Assembly (NCBI GenBank): GCA_003487525.1
Contig: DNDT01000099.1
Location: 1 to 10,120 of the forward strand
Reading direction: 5' to 3'
Length of the DNA: 10,120 bases
DNA from: Flavobacteriales bacterium
GTDB taxonomy: Bacteria; Bacteroidota; Bacteroidia; Flavobacteriales_E; Vicingaceae
The position numbers and the translations under genes were made by a program. The notes beneath the pieces were generated by a model. It made no database searches. It saw only the letters and a list, made by a program, of their open reading frames with translations, and had not been told where the DNA came from. Shown piece after piece: positions 1 to 6,589 of this stretch (its first letter is position 1; each line of letters opens with the position of its first letter).

Positions 1-114
1 AATGAAATTGCCGGTTCGTCGTTCGTGCTGAAAAACGGCGGAGAGGTCAAAACCATTCCCCTTGTTCAGGGTTTCTCCACCACCTCGATAGAAGAACGGA
101 TCAAAAACAGTTAA
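1..114 (+). CDS. rfaE2: D-glycero-beta-D-manno-heptose 1-phosphate adenylyltransferase, C-terminal fragment
   Basis: Only the last 37 codons are inside the window; the gene starts to the left. The visible tail contains NEIAGS, then NGGEV, then GFSTTSI, and ends in ERIKNS. This matches, in order, the EEIAGS, NGGEV and STTNII signatures at the C-terminus of the adenylyltransferase domain of HldE/RfaE. That enzyme transfers AMP from ATP to heptose 1-phosphate to make ADP-heptose, the donor for the inner core of lipopolysaccharide, in the cytoplasm. Whether this is a stand-alone adenylyltransferase or the end of a bifunctional kinase-adenylyltransferase cannot be told from the fragment. Its TAA stop (112-114) overlaps the stop of the converging dipeptidase gene in a shared TTAA. 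The identification rests on recalled family motifs over a short stretch. Confidence 0.8.
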   Translation, partial: NEIAGSSFVLKNGGEVKTIPLVQGFSTTSIEERIKNS

Positions 115-1466
115 TTGGGATTTAAGTTTTTATAGAAAAGCGGGATTGTTTCGATCCCCTTTAGAAAATTAAACACGCCATAATGTTCGTTGGGACTGTG
201 TATGGCGTCGCTGTCCAATCCAAATCCCATCAGAATTGACTTAAGTCCAAGTTCTTTTTCAAAGAGCGCAACGATGGGAATACTTCCTCCGCTCCGCTGT
301 GGAATTGGTTCCACTCCAAAACTTTCTTTCATCGCGTTCGATGCCGCCTGATAGGCCGCAAAATCCGTTGGAGTGACATAGGCCTCTCCTCCATGATGTG
401 CTGTCACTTTGACCTTGACCGATTCAGGACCAATTGATTCAAGGTGTTCCTTGAATAATTTTGTAATGGAAGCGCTGGTTTGATTTGGAACCAGGCGCAT
501 GGAGATTTTGGCACTGGCTTTTGAAGGAAGAACGGTTTTGGCGCCTTCTCCGATGTACCCTCCCCATATGCCATTTACATCGAGACTTGGACGAATCGAT
601 GCGCGTTCAAGACTGGTGTATCCTTTTTCTCCATGAACATCGTTGATGTCCAAGGCTGACTTGTATTCGTTTATGTCAAAAGGCGCCTCGTTCATCTTTT
701 TTCTATCTTCCAGGCTAACCTCAAGCACATCGTCATAAAATCCGGGTATTGTTATGTGCCCGTTTTCATCAGTCAGTGATGCGATCATTTCACAAAGCAC
801 GTTAATCGGGTTTGCCACGGCCCCCCCGTATAAACCGCTATGGAGATCCCTGTTCGGACCCGTAACTTCAACTTCCAGGTAACTCAATCCTCTCAATCCG
901 ACCGTAATGGACGGTACGTCGTTTGCGATAATTCCCGTGTCGGAAATCAGGATGACATCCGCCTTAAGGCGTTCCTTGTTTTCATTTACAAAGATTCCCA
1001 GATTCGTGGACCCTACTTCCTCCTCCCCTTCAATCAGGAACTTAATATTGCAGTTGAGCATGCCGCATTCCTTCATGACTTCATAGGCCTTGAAATGCAT
1101 GAATACCTGCCCTTTGTCATCGCATGCTCCGCGCGCATATATCTTGTCATTTTTGATGACAGGATCAAACGGCGGACTATCCCATAATTCGATGGGGTCC
1201 GCAGGTTGAACGTCGTAATGTCCGTAAACCAAAACGGTGGGAGCTTTTGGGTCGATGATCTTCTCACCGTAAACAATTGGATGTCCTTTTGTTTTGCAAA
1301 TCTCAACCTTGTCGATTCCGAGTTTCTTCATTTGATTTTCAAGAAATTCGGCCGCCCGAAGCACCTGATTTTCATACGCAGGATCGGCACTCACAGATGG
1401 GATGCGCAGCCATTCAAAAAGTTCGTCCAAAAATCTCGTTTTGTGTTTATTTATGTAGTCTTTCAT
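111..1466 (-). CDS. M20 family metallodipeptidase
   Basis: A cytosolic-type dinuclear zinc peptidase of family M20 (carnosinase/CNDP2, PepV and DapE relatives) that probably hydrolyses dipeptides. Counting from the ATG at 1464-1466 it has 451 residues, normal for the family. Metal and catalytic motifs are all present: HYDVQP (His83), ARGACDDKG (bridging Asp116), EGEEEVGS (Glu149 general base, Glu150 ligand), SDTG (Asp176) and IHSPNEH (His423). DLHSG (His209), in the lid/dimerisation domain, corresponds to the histidine that completes the active site from the partner subunit in carnosinases. No signal peptide is visible. The reading frame extends upstream to a TTG at 1479-1481 (456 residues). 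I prefer the ATG because a promoter candidate at 1489-1519 would place the transcript start almost on that TTG. It converges on the rfaE2 fragment, sharing a TTAA at the stops, and diverges from pgk. Substrate specificity cannot be inferred. Confidence 0.93.
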   Translation of the reverse strand: MKDYINKHKTRFLDELFEWLRIPSVSADPAYENQVLRAAEFLENQMKKLGIDKVEICKTKGHPIVYGEKIIDPKAPTVLVYGHYDVQPADPIELWDSPPFDPVIKNDKIYARGACDDKGQVFMHFKAYEVMKECGMLNCNIKFLIEGEEEVGSTNLGIFVNENKERLKADVILISDTGIIANDVPSITVGLRGLSYLEVEVTGPNRDLHSGLYGGAVANPINVLCEMIASLTDENGHITIPGFYDDVLEVSLEDRKKMNEAPFDINEYKSALDINDVHGEKGYTSLERASIRPSLDVNGIWGGYIGEGAKTVLPSKASAKISMRLVPNQTSASITKLFKEHLESIGPESVKVKVTAHHGGEAYVTPTDFAAYQAASNAMKESFGVEPIPQRSGGSIPIVALFEKELGLKSILMGFGLDSDAIHSPNEHYGVFNFLKGIETIPLFYKNLNPN

Positions 1467-1488
1467 TCTTAATTTCTTCAATGCTGTT

Positions 1489-1519
1489 CAAGATTATCAT
1501 TATTTTTCAACATAGGCAA
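1489..1519 (-). promoter_or_regulatory. Candidate Bacteroidota promoter for the M20 dipeptidase
   Basis: On the minus strand, TTG (1519-1517) is followed after 20 bases by TAATCTTG (1496-1489). This is one mismatch from the Bacteroidota -7 consensus TAnnTTTG and has the usual spacing to the -33 TTG. The expected transcript start is near 1484, giving a leader of roughly 18 bases to the ATG at 1466. This is motif inference only. Confidence 0.4.
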
Positions 1520-1548
1520 CATCCTTAAAATCCATGCAAGATATAGCT

Positions 1549-1556
1549 TAAATTTA
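1549..1556 (+). promoter_or_regulatory. Possible -7 element of pgk
   Basis: TAAATTTA followed by CACC lies directly before the pgk ATG at 1561. It resembles the common Bacteroidota arrangement TAnnTTTG-CACC, with A in place of the final G. No TTG is visible at the proper -33 distance, so the call is weak. If it is real, the transcript would begin at or within a few bases of the start codon. Confidence 0.28.
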
Positions 1557-1560
1557 CACC

Positions 1561-2751
1561 ATGAAAAAGTTAGAAAACATAAATTTCGCGGGTAAAAAAG
1601 CCCTTATTCGGGTTGATTTTAATGTTCCTCTCGACAGCCAGTTTAATGTTACTGACGATACTCGTATCAGAAGGGCTTTACCAACCGTAAATCACATTTT
1701 AAAAAATGGGGGTGCGGTTATTTTAATGTCTCATTTAGGACGACCTAAAGGAGGCTACGAAGAAAAGTTTTCGCTTGCCCATGTTCTTCCCACTCTTTCC
1801 AATCTGCTTGGAATCGATGTGAAATTTGTGAATGACTGTGTAAGCGATGATGCTTTTGCGGCAAGTGGTTCGCTCGAAATGGGTCAGGTTTTGCTTCTTG
1901 AAAATCTCCGTTTTTATCCTCATGAAACATCGGGTGACCTATCCTTTTCAAAGTCGCTGGCAAGACATGGGGATGTGTACATCAACGATGCTTTTGGCAC
2001 AGCTCACAGGGCTCATGCCTCCACAACGATCGTGGCACAGTTTTTTGAAAATGACCGGGCTTTCGGCTTTTTAATGCAAAGCGAAATTGACCACATCAAT
2101 AAGTTTCTGGAAGAGGGAAAACGTCCCCTGACAGCAATTATGGGTGGGGCGAAGGTGTCCTCCAAGATCAATGTCATTGAAAACATGCTGACAAAAGTCG
2201 ACCATCTGATTGTGGGTGGGGGAATGATTTATTCGTTTATCAAAGCTGAGGGCGGCCAGGTTGGAAACTCTCTTGTAGAGGACGACAAACTGGATGTTGC
2301 GAAAAGCATTTTAAACATGGCCAAAGAAAAGGGCGTTGAAATTCACCTGCCGGAGGATTCAGTCGTCGCGGATCAGTTTTCGAACGATGCCGCTACGAGG
2401 GTCGTTTCATCCGATGCCATTCCGGAAGGATGGATGGGTATGGACATCGGCCCGAACGCATGTGCTCATTTTCGTGAAGTCATTATGAATTCTCAAACCA
2501 TTTTATGGAATGGTCCGATGGGGGTTTTTGAAATGTCAAATTTTGCAGCCGGAAGCAAAGAGGTGGCAAAGGCCCTTGCAGACGCAACAAAGAATGGGGC
2601 CTACAGTCTGATAGGGGGAGGAGACAGTGTGGCAGCCATCAACGCGTTCGGCATGTCCGAACAAGTGAGTTACATTTCGACCGGAGGTGGCGCACTAATG
2701 GAATATTTGGAGGGAATAACGCTACCGGGAATAAAAGCGATACTGGATTAG
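1561..2751 (+). CDS. pgk: Phosphoglycerate kinase
   Basis: Catalyses reversible phosphoryl transfer between 1,3-bisphosphoglycerate and ADP, giving 3-phosphoglycerate and ATP, in lower glycolysis and gluconeogenesis in the cytosol. The protein is full length at 396 residues. The N-terminal substrate domain shows RVDFNVP (17-23), SHLGRP (57-62), ENLRF with Arg117, and DAFGTAHRAHAS (143-154), which supply the basic patch that holds the phosphoglycerate. The C-terminal nucleotide domain shows GGAKVSSKI (195-203), NGPMGVFE (317-324) and the phosphate-binding GGGDS (352-356), then STGGGA (373-378). The first ATG gives the expected N-terminus, with the first strand reading KKALIRVDFNVP. Its TAG stop (2749-2751) overlaps the stop of the converging cvpA-like gene. 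No other glycolytic gene is adjacent, although pyruvate kinase lies further right in the window. Confidence 0.98.
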   Translation: MKKLENINFAGKKALIRVDFNVPLDSQFNVTDDTRIRRALPTVNHILKNGGAVILMSHLGRPKGGYEEKFSLAHVLPTLSNLLGIDVKFVNDCVSDDAFAASGSLEMGQVLLLENLRFYPHETSGDLSFSKSLARHGDVYINDAFGTAHRAHASTTIVAQFFENDRAFGFLMQSEIDHINKFLEEGKRPLTAIMGGAKVSSKINVIENMLTKVDHLIVGGGMIYSFIKAEGGQVGNSLVEDDKLDVAKSILNMAKEKGVEIHLPEDSVVADQFSNDAATRVVSSDAIPEGWMGMDIGPNACAHFREVIMNSQTILWNGPMGVFEMSNFAAGSKEVAKALADATKNGAYSLIGGGDSVAAINAFGMSEQVSYISTGGGALMEYLEGITLPGIKAILD

Positions 2752-3245
2752 TCTTCCATCCCTATGTATTGCTCCACGTTGGGATAGATGCCTCGTGTCA
2801 ATGACACAAGGGGGTCAAATAATAGTGATTTTTCCAGCGTCTCGCTTTTAATAAAACGGTATCTGTTATTGACGGAATTTGTCAGGTAAACCAATACCGA
2901 GACAATCACCAAATACTTGAGTATTCCGAATACGACTCCAAGGAATCGATTCAACCCTCCCAGGGCAGCAAGTTTGGCAATTTTCTGAATGCCCCTGGCA
3001 ATTAAATGAACCACGATCACGATCATTAAAAACGTCAGACAAAAGGAAGCCATCTGCATTATCCGGGCAGACCAATCGACATACTGTGCCAGAATATCCG
3101 AGATATAATAAGAAAATTCAATTGCTCCGTAAATTCCGGCAACAAGCGCAATAAGAGATGCGACCTCAATTATGAGTCCTTTTCTGAACCCATTGTATGC
3201 CCCCCATAACAGGGGAATGGCTATAATAATATCCAGATAGTTCAT
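2748..3245 (-). CDS. CvpA family inner membrane protein
   Basis: A 165-residue hydrophobic protein with the CvpA (colicin V production) layout. It starts NYLDIIIAIPLLWGAYNGFRKG, where the short first membrane segment is followed by the typical GFRKG turn. Further hydrophobic segments lie at roughly residues 22-43, 60-83 and 100-122, and the family LNRFLG element precedes the last helix. The C-terminus is polar and probably cytoplasmic. CvpA proteins are linked to colicin V secretion in E. coli and to envelope stress tolerance, but their biochemical role is not settled. The frame extends four codons upstream to a TTG at 3257. I chose the ATG at 3243-3245 because the TTG lies inside a perfect -7 promoter element. 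The stop overlaps the pgk stop by three bases, with the genes converging. The 114-residue unknown diverges upstream. Confidence 0.85.
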   Translation of the reverse strand: MNYLDIIIAIPLLWGAYNGFRKGLIIEVASLIALVAGIYGAIEFSYYISDILAQYVDWSARIMQMASFCLTFLMIVIVVHLIARGIQKIAKLAALGGLNRFLGVVFGILKYLVIVSVLVYLTNSVNNRYRFIKSETLEKSLLFDPLVSLTRGIYPNVEQYIGMED

Positions 3246-3254
3246 TCCTGAGTT

Positions 3255-3262
3255 CAAAAATA
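3255..3262 (-). promoter_or_regulatory. -7 element upstream of the cvpA-like gene
   Basis: Read on the minus strand this is TATTTTTG, a perfect match to the Bacteroidota -7 consensus TAnnTTTG. A TTG lies only 13 bases further upstream, closer than the usual 19-21, so the -33 partner is uncertain. The expected transcript start is around 3250, only a few bases before the ATG at 3245. Confidence 0.42.
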
Positions 3263-3294
3263 ATTCATTCTTTTACAACCGGGACATTTAATGA

Positions 3295-3639
3295 ATGGCG
3301 GAACAAACTGACATAGAAACAGATCTTAAGTGGAAAGCCCTTCTGGTCAAATTACAGAAAATCTTCAGCGATATCGAAGATCTGAAGGACATTGTTTTTT
3401 TGGTTGGCGTTCAGGAATTGGGTAAGGGATATCAATCCTTTTCGAAAGACGAGAAAATTGACGTTATGCACATCGGAGTGTGCCGTCTTTTGAGTATTTA
3501 TGGCTATTACAGTTACTCAGGACTGGACAAGGACGGCTGGCCACACTGGGAAGTCATAAGCCCATTGCCTTATTTGAATGAATTTGAAAAAGATCTGCTT
3601 TTAAAGAAAGCGGTAATCGAATATTTTAATAAATCCTGA
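3295..3639 (+). CDS. Hypothetical protein, probably conserved in Bacteroidota
   Basis: A 114-residue soluble protein that I cannot assign to a function. There is no signal peptide or membrane segment. Residues 10-35 look like an amphipathic helix (LKWKALLVKLQKIFSDIEDL) leading into DIVFLVGVQELGKG. A central block, roughly 50-90, reads SKDEKIDVMHIGVCRLLSIYGYY and then GWPHWE, rich in aromatic residues. The C-terminus is another charged helix (NEFEKDLLLKKAVIEYF). I recall similar proteins only from Bacteroidota genomes, without a described activity. The start is the ATG at 3295; an ATG four bases earlier is in another frame and terminates within a few codons. The gene diverges from the cvpA-like gene and converges on the lipoprotein gene with six bases between stops. 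Coherent composition and a clean fit between neighbours support a real gene. Confidence 0.82.
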   Translation: MAEQTDIETDLKWKALLVKLQKIFSDIEDLKDIVFLVGVQELGKGYQSFSKDEKIDVMHIGVCRLLSIYGYYSYSGLDKDGWPHWEVISPLPYLNEFEKDLLLKKAVIEYFNKS

Positions 3640-3645
3640 TCGGGT

Positions 3646-4053
3646 TTACAGATCGTAAACTACCACTTCAACGTTGTATTCGTTCGTTTCTCCCTTTTTG
3701 AGTTTTTTCGTCTCAAAACGGGCCACGGTCTGACCGGCACTCATGCAATATGTTGCGGGTGTATCGCATCCTGTCCATTGAGCGGCAACATCGATAATGG
3801 CAGAATACGGGTATTCAAATGAAATCTGACCAACAGTATTTGTAAGGCCGGATTTCGCAAAATTAATGTTCACCCGTTCAGGGTCACTGCAAGAAACGCC
3901 ATCCAAACAGGGATGCGTGAATACACGTGCATTCTCAAGCGGCACTCCGACAGAATCGACGACGGTAACAATCAAGGTAGGCTGAACAACCTTCTTGCAA
4001 GAGGCAAATGCGATCAAGAACACGCTGAACCCAATAATTCCCAATGCTTTCAT
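3646..4053 (-). CDS. Small periplasmic-type lipoprotein with an Ig/transthyretin-like fold
   Basis: A 135-residue protein with a type II signal peptide: MKALG, a hydrophobic core (IIGFSVFLIAFA), and a lipobox-like FASC with the lipidated cysteine at 19. KK follows the cysteine instead of an acidic surface-export signal, so a periplasm-facing lipoprotein is more likely than a surface-exposed one. The mature part has the layout of carboxypeptidase-regulatory-like or transthyretin-like beta-sandwich domains: LIVTVVDSVGVPLENARVF near 27-45, then GLTNTVGQISFEY near 69-81, and a beta-rich C-terminus. Four cysteines remain after processing (49, 55, 96, 103), spaced as two close pairs that could form disulfides outside the cytoplasm. 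The function is unknown. It diverges from pheS across 81 bases and converges on the 114-residue unknown. The lipoprotein call is strong; the fold call is inference. Confidence 0.82.
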   Translation of the reverse strand: MKALGIIGFSVFLIAFASCKKVVQPTLIVTVVDSVGVPLENARVFTHPCLDGVSCSDPERVNINFAKSGLTNTVGQISFEYPYSAIIDVAAQWTGCDTPATYCMSAGQTVARFETKKLKKGETNEYNVEVVVYDL

Positions 4054-4095
4054 AAATGAGGTCTAATGTTTAATATTGCCGCGTATACGGGGAAA

Positions 4096-4103
4096 CAAAT
4101 GTA
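4096..4103 (-). promoter_or_regulatory. -7 element upstream of the lipoprotein gene
   Basis: Read on the minus strand this is TACATTTG, a perfect TAnnTTTG match about 43 bases before the lipoprotein ATG. No clear TTG lies at -33. The element overlaps the perfect inverted repeat at 4097-4110. Confidence 0.42.
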
Positions 4104-4110
4104 AACATTT
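4097..4110. repeat. Perfect inverted repeat between the lipoprotein gene and pheS
   Basis: AAATGT-AA-ACATTT has six-base arms around a two-base centre. It overlaps the lipoprotein -7 element. On the plus strand it is followed by further T residues, so as RNA it could form a five-pair hairpin with loop UAAA and a U-run ahead of pheS. An operator or a weak attenuator-like hairpin are both possible; neither is shown. Confidence 0.45.
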
Positions 4111-4134
4111 TTTTAACTGAAATACTCTGAGACA

Positions 4135-5154
4135 GTGGACCTGAAGAAAACCATAGAATTAATGAACGCTGAAATAGCTTCGTTTGAGTTACAATCAAAT
4201 GAAGCGCTTGAATCGTTCCGGATACGATTTCTCGGGTCAAAAAACAAAATCAAGGATCTGTTTGTTCAGTTCAAGGAACTTCCCCCCGATGAAAAAAAAG
4301 AGCTTGGTCAAATTCTCAACCAATTAAAAAAGACGGCCGAGACCCGATTTGAGGAGGCAAAGAAGTCTGTTGGCAGCAGTAAAAAGAAGTCCGGCAACAA
4401 GCTCGATCTCAGCTTGCCAGCACCGACAGAATTAGGCAGCCGCCATCCCATTTCAATTGTCCGAAACGAGGTTGAAGAAATCTTTGCAAGAGTGGGTTTT
4501 ACGGTTTCCGAAGGTCCTGAAATTGAGGATGACTGGCATAATTTTTCTGCACTGAACTTTCCTGAAGACCACCCTGCCAGGGACATGCAGGATACGTTCT
4601 TTATAAACGATGACTTTGCGCTTAGAACACATACGTCATCGGTTCAGATCAGGGTCATGGAGCGATCTAATCCTCCCATCCGAACAATCTCTCCCGGTCG
4701 GGTATTTCGAAACGAAGCCATTTCGGCAAGGGCACATTGTATTTTTCACCAGGTCGAAGGATTGTACATTGACAAGGGTGTTTCATTCGCCGATTTGAAA
4801 CAGGTCCTGTATTATTTCGCACAAGAACTCTTCGGACAGGATGTCCAGGTGCGATTCAGGCCATCGTATTTTCCCTTTACGGAACCGTCTGCCGAGATGG
4901 ACGTATCGTGTAACATTTGCGGAGGCAAAGGTTGCAACATATGCAAATACACAGGTTATGTAGAAATACTTGGCTGCGGTATGGTTGACCCGAGCGTACT
5001 CGAGAACTGCAACATCGATTCTGAAGTTTACAGCGGCTATGCTTTCGGCCTGGGCATTGAGCGATTAACCATGCTCAAATACGGAATCAACGACCTGCGT
5101 CTGTTTTTTGAAAACGACGTTCGGTTTCTTGCGCAATTTCGATCCGAAGGTTGA
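4135..5154 (+). CDS. pheS: Phenylalanine-tRNA ligase alpha subunit
   Basis: The catalytic alpha subunit of the alpha2-beta2 phenylalanyl-tRNA synthetase, which activates phenylalanine with ATP and charges tRNA-Phe. At 339 residues it is full length. Residues 1-85 form the tRNA-binding coiled-coil arm, ending in a lysine/serine-rich linker. The class II core follows: GSRHPIS (101-107), EGPEIEDDWHNF (126-137), LRTHTSSVQIR (163-173), the motif 2 region FRNEAISARAH (191-201) and FHQVEG (204-209), FTEPSAEMD (248-256) and motif 3 GLGIER (305-310). Four cysteines (259, 262, 267, 270) form a Cx2Cx4Cx2C knuckle typical of this subtype. The start is GTG; an in-frame TAA at 4114-4116 excludes a longer form, and the next ATG (4162) would cut into the first helix. 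No pheT is in the window. The stop is one base from the pyruvate kinase stop on the opposite strand. Confidence 0.97.
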   Translation: MDLKKTIELMNAEIASFELQSNEALESFRIRFLGSKNKIKDLFVQFKELPPDEKKELGQILNQLKKTAETRFEEAKKSVGSSKKKSGNKLDLSLPAPTELGSRHPISIVRNEVEEIFARVGFTVSEGPEIEDDWHNFSALNFPEDHPARDMQDTFFINDDFALRTHTSSVQIRVMERSNPPIRTISPGRVFRNEAISARAHCIFHQVEGLYIDKGVSFADLKQVLYYFAQELFGQDVQVRFRPSYFPFTEPSAEMDVSCNICGGKGCNICKYTGYVEILGCGMVDPSVLENCNIDSEVYSGYAFGLGIERLTMLKYGINDLRLFFENDVRFLAQFRSEG

Positions 5155-5155
5155 C

Positions 5156-6580
5156 TTAATCGATCGCGCTCAGCTTTAGCATATTGGTTTGACCCTTGTC
5201 CTTAATGGGCATACTGGCCACATTTATGATAAGATCCTTGCTTGCCACGACTCCTTTGTGCTTGAGAATAAATTTGATGTCGGCAATGGTGTGGTCGGTG
5301 CTTACAAATTTGTCGTAATGATACGCCTGCACCCCCCATACCAAACTCAGTTGGTTCAGAATATCCTTGTTTCCGCTAAAAATAAAGATGCGCGCTTCGG
5401 GCCTGAAACTTGCAATTTTGTACGCGGTATAACCGCTTTGCGTCATGGTGACGATGGCTTTTGCATTTACCCGTTGGGCAATCTTGGTGGCGGTATAACA
5501 AATGGAATCCGAAATAAACCGCTCTTCGTCATCCATTGGCGGAAACTCGTAGTTGAAAATTTCGGCAGATCGCTCCACCTCCCGAATGATCTTTGACATG
5601 TTCTCAACCACATGGATCGGATATTTTCCTACGGACGTTTCTGCACTTAACATAACAGCATCCGCCCCGTCCATAACGGCATTGGCAACGTCGTTTACCT
5701 CGGCTCTGGTCGGGACGTAATGGGTGATCATGCTTTCCATCATCTGGGTTGCGATAATGACCGGTTTTGAATACCTGAGCGCTTTTTTCACCAGTTTTTT
5801 CTGAAGGATGGGCACTTCTTCCATGGGGATTTCAACCCCAAGATCTCCCCTGGCAACCATAATCGCATCCGATTCCGCTACGATGTCATCGATAAATTTT
5901 ACGGCCTCCGGTTTTTCAATTTTGGCGATAACCCTTGCCTTGCCGTTGGATGCATTAATTATGTGTTTGAGTTCAATGATGTCTCTGGCTGATCTGACAA
6001 ATGACAGGGCCACCCATTCAACATCCTGAGACAGTGCAAAATCAAGGTCCTTTTTGTCTTTTTCTGTCATGCTGGGCAATCTCAATGTCGTATTTGGCAG
6101 ATTGACTCCTTTCTTGGACGTCAGTGGTCCCCCGCTGACAATCAGGCATTCGACCAATTTTGCGCCATCACTCTTTAATACCTTGAGTACAATTTTCCCG
6201 TCATCTATCAGCACTCGTTCCCCTTCTTTCACATCTTTGGCAAACGCCGGATAATTCAGGCCGAGCATGGATTCATTGCCCATAATGTCTTCAGAGGAAA
6301 GTGTGATTTTATCGCCATCCTTGAGTGTAATGCGTTCTTTTTCCAATTCCCCGATCCTGATTTTCGGTCCCTGTAAATCCGCGAGAATTGCAACGCTTTT
6401 ATCCTGCTCCTCGTTAATTTCCCGGATGTTCCGAATAACCTGGGCGTATTCCTCGTGTCCGCCGTGTGAAAAATTGATTCTGCACACGTTTACTCCCGCC
6501 TGGATGATCTTGTTTAAATTTTCTTTTGATTGCGTCGATGGCCCGATCGTGGCCACGATTTTGGTTCTGTTGTATTCCAC
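5156..6580 (-). CDS. pyk: Pyruvate kinase, K+-independent sequence type
   Basis: Converts phosphoenolpyruvate and ADP to pyruvate and ATP, the last step of glycolysis. It is full length at 474 residues. The first barrel strand is TKIVATIGPST (6-16), and CRINFSHG carries Arg34. LQGPKIRIGEL (69-79) belongs to the active-site edge. The catalytic block is IAKIEKPEA (Lys220, metal ligand Glu222) and VARGDLGVEIP (metal ligand Asp246), then ATQMMESM (Thr278) and ADAVMLSAETSVGKYP. The C-terminal allosteric domain is about 350-474, with no added PEP-utiliser domain. Lys73 with Leu69, Gln70 and Ile76 matches the class that does not need potassium. The start is GTG: an in-frame TGA at 6587-6589 lies two codons upstream, and the first strand begins at once. 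It lies nine bases after the IPE...DY gene on the same strand, probably co-transcribed and perhaps translationally coupled. Confidence 0.97.
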   Translation of the reverse strand: MEYNRTKIVATIGPSTQSKENLNKIIQAGVNVCRINFSHGGHEEYAQVIRNIREINEEQDKSVAILADLQGPKIRIGELEKERITLKDGDKITLSSEDIMGNESMLGLNYPAFAKDVKEGERVLIDDGKIVLKVLKSDGAKLVECLIVSGGPLTSKKGVNLPNTTLRLPSMTEKDKKDLDFALSQDVEWVALSFVRSARDIIELKHIINASNGKARVIAKIEKPEAVKFIDDIVAESDAIMVARGDLGVEIPMEEVPILQKKLVKKALRYSKPVIIATQMMESMITHYVPTRAEVNDVANAVMDGADAVMLSAETSVGKYPIHVVENMSKIIREVERSAEIFNYEFPPMDDEERFISDSICYTATKIAQRVNAKAIVTMTQSGYTAYKIASFRPEARIFIFSGNKDILNQLSLVWGVQAYHYDKFVSTDHTIADIKFILKHKGVVASKDLIINVASMPIKDKGQTNMLKLSAID

Positions 6581-6589
6581 GTTATCTCA

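Noticed and set aside
840..1187. A 115-codon plus-strand open frame
   Set aside because: It is antisense to the M20 dipeptidase over conserved metal-site motifs, and its translation shows no recognisable features.
1464..1481. TTG at 1479-1481 as the start of the M20 dipeptidase
   Set aside because: It adds only five residues, and the promoter candidate places it at the expected transcript start. The ATG at 1464-1466 is the better start.
4891..4950. Four-cysteine zinc-knuckle in PheS as a novel insertion
   Set aside because: A Cx2Cx4Cx2C element at this place is usual for this bacterial PheS subtype, so it is not new.
5189..5596. A 135-codon plus-strand open frame
   Set aside because: It is antisense to the C-terminal domain of pyruvate kinase; no promoter or domain supports it.
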